Source of the DNA: an uncultured Prevotella sp.
GTDB taxonomy: Bacteria; Bacteroidota; Bacteroidia; Bacteroidales; Bacteroidaceae
DNA: 64,000 bases
Direction: 5' to 3'
Assembly (NCBI GenBank): GCA_900554545.1
Contig: USHW01000008.1
Span: 1-64,000, forward strand
Both the position numbers and the translations under genes were made by a program. Of this stretch, positions 61,173 through 64,000 are shown in pieces (the first letter of the stretch is position 1; every line of letters starts with the position of its first letter). The notes under the pieces are model-generated. The model searched no databases. It saw only the letters and a program-made list of their open reading frames with translations, and was not told where the DNA came from.

Positions 61173-63692
61173 ATGTACAAATATCTTGTTTTGTTGCTAT
61201 TGATGCTTGCGCAGATGCCAATTGTGGCGTCGGCGACAGGCGGCGACGGTTTCACCGTCAAGGGATTGGTGGTTGACTCGATAACCGGCGAGGGCGAACC
61301 TTACGCCACGGTGCGTGTTGAAAAGGCCGCCGCGCCGGGCAAGGCGGTGAAAATGCTCGTCACGAAGAGCGACGGACGCTTCACCGTCAGCCTCGCAGAA
61401 AAGGGCAAGTACCGCCTTACGGTAAGCTCGATGGGGCGCGCCGACATTGTAAAAGACTTTACTTTAGAGGCCGGAAAGCCTGCTGTAGACCTCGGCAAGA
61501 TGCCTATCCATGATGCCACGAACGTTCTTGCAGGCGTTGAAGTGACGGTGCAGAAGCCGCTCGTGACGGCCGACATCGACAAGATTGGCTACGATGTGGA
61601 GAGCGACCCCGACTCTAAGACCAACACGGTGATTGAGATGCTGCGCAAGGTTCCTATGGTTACGGTGGACGGGGAGGACAATATCAAGGTGAACGGAAGC
61701 TCGTCTTTCAAGGTGTACGTCAACGGGCGGCCCAACAACATGATGTCAAACAACCCCTCGGAGGTGCTCAAAAGCATGCCTGCCAACACCATAAAGAAGA
61801 TTGAAGTCATCACAAACCCCGGCCCGAAGTATGACGCAGAGGGTGTGGGCGGCATTCTCAATATCGTCACTGTAGGTTCCGGCTTCGAGGGATATACTGC
61901 CACCGTGAGTGCCAACGGCAGCAATACGGGAGTGGGCGGAGGCTTATTCGGTACGGTTAAGGTGGGCAAGCTCACCGTCAGCGCACGCTATAACTACAAC
62001 CATAACAGCCAGCCGCGCAGCTATTCGGGCAGCACGCTCACCGTGACCGATGAGAACCCGTCGTCCGCTTCGGCAAACATTGAAAGCGAGGGGAGCAGCA
62101 AAAGCCGCAGCAACTTCCAGTCGGGAAGCCTCGAAGCGAGCTATGAAATAGACACGTTGAACCTCGTCACCGCATCGTTCGGCCTGTGGGGCAACAATTA
62201 CAGCAGCCGCGGCACATCGTCGACGGTGGGCACCAGTCCGCTCGACGGTGGCGGACTGTACAGCTACTCCATGCCTTCGCACAGCCGGAACTCGTGGTTC
62301 TCGATAGAGGGAAGCGTAGATTACCAGCGTCTTTTCAAGGTGAAAGACCGCATGCTGACCTTCTCTTACCGCATAAGCACCGACCCGGAGACTTCCGATT
62401 CGTACACCGACTACGACGATATGGACGCCGTTGCCGACTGGCAAGACTATCTGCAACGTCTTGAAAACCAGCATAACGACGGTTCGCAGCGCACCACCGA
62501 GCATACATTCCAGCTCGATTACACCACTCCGATAGGCAAACTTCACACCTTGGAGGCCGGAGCCAAGTACATATTACGCAACAACTCGTCGGAAAACGAC
62601 CGCTATACCATGGCCGCGACGGCCACCGGCGGCTATGAGTTTGACGAAGACCACAGCTCGCATTACAGGCATAACAACGACATAATAGCCGCCTATTTGG
62701 GTTACGGACTTAAGTGGAAGAAGCTCTCCGGACGGCTCGGCCTGCGCTATGAGCACACCATTCAGGACGTGAAATACCTCCTCGGGCGCGGCGATGACTT
62801 CCGAAAGGACTTCGACGACCTCGTTCCCTCGGCCTCAATCGGCTACCGTCTGACCGACACGCAGAACCTCCGCTTGGGCTACAACATGAGGATTTACCGC
62901 CCCGGAATATGGTACTTGAACCCTTATCTCGACGATTCCAACCCTACGTCGATAAGCCAGGGCAACCCGAACCTTGTCAGCGAGAAGAGCCATTCGTTCT
63001 CTCTCGGCTATAACAGCTTCACCACCAAGCTGAGCATTAACCTGTCCTTGCGCTACAGTTTCACGAACAACAGCATAGAAAGCGTGTCATCCCTCGTCAG
63101 CGACAACGACATTGCAGGCCTTCAGAACCCTACGGGCAAGAGCGTGCTGTACACCACTTACCGCAACATAGGCAAGACCCGCTCGGCCAACATGAGCGCA
63201 TACGTCAACTACAGCCCCTTCACCACGACGCGCATCTACGCCAACCTGTACGGCGGATGGACGTATCTCTCGGACGGAGGCGACCTTAGCAACCATGGCT
63301 GGAACATGTATGCGTATGGCGGAGCGCAGCAGACGCTGCCCAAAGACTGGCGCATCAGCTTGAGTATATGGAGCCAGACACCGTGGATTTCGCTGCAAGG
63401 CAAGGGCAGCGGGTTCTTCGGTTACGGGTTGAATGTAACCAAACAGTTCCTCAAACAGCGGCTGTCCTTGTCGGCGTTTGCCAACAACTTCTTCAAGAAA
63501 TACAACGTTTACAATAATGACATGTCAAGCACCGGCTTTACTCAGCACTCGTGGAGCAAGTACAACCAGCAGCGTTTCGGCATCAGCGTGAGCTTCCGCA
63601 TAGGCGAACTGAAGGCGTCTGTAAAGAAGGCGGAGCGCACGATAAGCAACGACGACGTGAAAGAAGGAGGGCAGCAGGGCGGCGGACAATGA
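61173..63692 (+). CDS. Outer-membrane beta-barrel protein with carboxypeptidase-regulatory-like domain
   Basis: An 839-residue TonB-receptor-like outer-membrane protein. Signal peptide 1-21. A carboxypeptidase-regulatory-like domain follows (about 26-115; VKGLVVDSITGEGEPYATVR), then a plug-like domain (about 125-235; VIEMLRKVPMVTVDGEDNIK, LKSMPANTIKKIEVITNPG). The remaining 600 residues form a barrel rich in Tyr, Asn and Ser. It lacks the STN domain of the 30528-33107 protein, is not followed by a SusD gene, and has no sigma/anti-sigma pair nearby. The C-terminal Gly/Gln-rich tail (EGGQQGGGQ) is unusual. It ends in a strong terminator. The ligand is unknown. Confidence 0.85.
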   Translation: MYKYLVLLLLMLAQMPIVASATGGDGFTVKGLVVDSITGEGEPYATVRVEKAAAPGKAVKMLVTKSDGRFTVSLAEKGKYRLTVSSMGRADIVKDFTLEAGKPAVDLGKMPIHDATNVLAGVEVTVQKPLVTADIDKIGYDVESDPDSKTNTVIEMLRKVPMVTVDGEDNIKVNGSSSFKVYVNGRPNNMMSNNPSEVLKSMPANTIKKIEVITNPGPKYDAEGVGGILNIVTVGSGFEGYTATVSANGSNTGVGGGLFGTVKVGKLTVSARYNYNHNSQPRSYSGSTLTVTDENPSSASANIESEGSSKSRSNFQSGSLEASYEIDTLNLVTASFGLWGNNYSSRGTSSTVGTSPLDGGGLYSYSMPSHSRNSWFSIEGSVDYQRLFKVKDRMLTFSYRISTDPETSDSYTDYDDMDAVADWQDYLQRLENQHNDGSQRTTEHTFQLDYTTPIGKLHTLEAGAKYILRNNSSENDRYTMAATATGGYEFDEDHSSHYRHNNDIIAAYLGYGLKWKKLSGRLGLRYEHTIQDVKYLLGRGDDFRKDFDDLVPSASIGYRLTDTQNLRLGYNMRIYRPGIWYLNPYLDDSNPTSISQGNPNLVSEKSHSFSLGYNSFTTKLSINLSLRYSFTNNSIESVSSLVSDNDIAGLQNPTGKSVLYTTYRNIGKTRSANMSAYVNYSPFTTTRIYANLYGGWTYLSDGGDLSNHGWNMYAYGGAQQTLPKDWRISLSIWSQTPWISLQGKGSGFFGYGLNVTKQFLKQRLSLSAFANNFFKKYNVYNNDMSSTGFTQHSWSKYNQQRFGISVSFRIGELKASVKKAERTISNDDVKEGGQQGGGQ

Positions 63693-63704
63693 CCCGGATA
63701 CATA

Positions 63705-63757
63705 CGCAGAAGGGGCGGAAGCAATGCTTTCCGCCCCTTCTGCGTGTCTTGTTTTTA
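63705..63757 (+). terminator. Intrinsic terminator of the barrel gene
   Basis: CGCAGAAGGGGCGGAA (63705-63720) pairs perfectly over 16 bp with TTCCGCCCCTTCTGCG (63729-63744), with TTTTT at 63752-63756. Confidence 0.88.
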
Positions 63758-63759
63758 TG

Positions 63760-64000
63760 TCAAAGACGGCCGTCCCAGACTGACGAGCCTTTTGGCATGA
63801 CTTTCTCAAGCGGCATGCATTCGCTGTAAACAAGTCTTGCAACCATGTAAGGCATCTGGTCTTTCGTTTCAATTCTTTTCCCTGTGGCTTCGTCTATACT
63901 GTAAGACGCCTTGCATACGCCGTGCTCCCATTCTTCAAAGTCAGTCCTGCAGGCGTCAGTCTTTGTCATGTCTGCCTTCCACAAGCCGTCAGGCCGGCCG
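63760..64000 (-). CDS. Unknown protein, C-terminal part only
   Basis: The minus-strand frame is open from the window edge to a stop at 63760, giving about 79 residues of C-terminus. It is polar and Glu/Lys/Met rich, with two Cys (TDACRTDFEEWEHGVCKASY); no known family was recognised. The stop lies just beyond the terminator of the convergent barrel gene, a normal gene-end layout, and the codon use looks ordinary for the window. It could be a false frame, since only the last part is visible. Confidence 0.5.
   Translation of the reverse strand, partial: GRPDGLWKADMTKTDACRTDFEEWEHGVCKASYSIDEATGKRIETKDQMPYMVARLVYSECMPLEKVMPKGSSVWDGRL

Overview
The window looks like chromosomal DNA of a Bacteroidota bacterium, most likely a Prevotella-type member of the Bacteroidales (inference). 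Reasons: at least 25 genes are preceded by the Bacteroidota -7 promoter motif TAnnTTTG while Shine-Dalgarno sites are nearly absent; several lipoproteins carry acidic residues just after the lipidated Cys; and there are lineage-typical genes (MurF-alanine racemase fusion, DUF349 repeat protein, GSCFA protein, ECF sigma/FecR pair, tandem DUF1599 protein next to a DoxX-like protein and triosephosphate isomerase).

Layout. 1-6.1 kb: edge-truncated double GH43 glycosidase, TPR protein, DUF349 protein, CorA. 6.4-10.1 kb: a two-gene restriction-modification locus in which one 5-methylcytosine methyltransferase is fused to a C-terminal nuclease-like region and a second 5mC methyltransferase follows. 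10.3-18.8 kb: GH35 beta-galactosidase, acyltransferase, BACON-type lipoprotein, PepD, UPF0104 membrane protein. 19.2-23.7 kb: an unusual FtsZ, a small unknown protein, an orphan beta-class DNA methyltransferase, LpxA. 23.7-29.7 kb: a complete RND efflux operon. 30.5-34.7 kb: STN-domain outer-membrane barrel, ECF sigma factor and FecR anti-sigma. 35-45.6 kb: TlpA-like protein, CCA transferase, lipoprotein, DUF1599 - DoxX/TIM fusion - SPOR - FolE cluster, lipoprotein, alpha/beta hydrolase. 45.7 kb: tRNA-Pro(GGG). 46-54 kb: radical SAM protein, MFS transporter, MurF-Alr, GSCFA, and an AAA ATPase/DUF4276 pair that resembles a defence module. 54-64 kb: YfhO protein, MTA/SAH nucleosidase and LuxS (adjacent steps of SAH recycling), MATE exporter, a second outer-membrane barrel, and an edge-truncated unknown gene.

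The most striking feature is not a gene. Fourteen intergenic regions each hold an array of exactly four 22-bp units (88 bp): a 15-bp near-palindromic core of the type AAAAGGCCGTCTTTT plus a 7-nt spacer. None lies inside a gene; ten sit just 3' of a gene and four lie between divergent genes. Several have a conserved flank, and some are stacked with other short repeats in a fixed order, including two composite islands in inverted orientation 38 kb apart. A second recurring theme is long imperfect hairpins at gene ends built from iterated short words; at three loci the word sequence encodes the last amino acids of the gene. Other points of note are the in-frame fusion of a DoxX-like membrane protein with triosephosphate isomerase, the methyltransferase-nuclease fusion, and a tandem duplication of a promoter upstream of a small lipoprotein gene. 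No transposase, integrase, CRISPR array or rRNA gene was seen.
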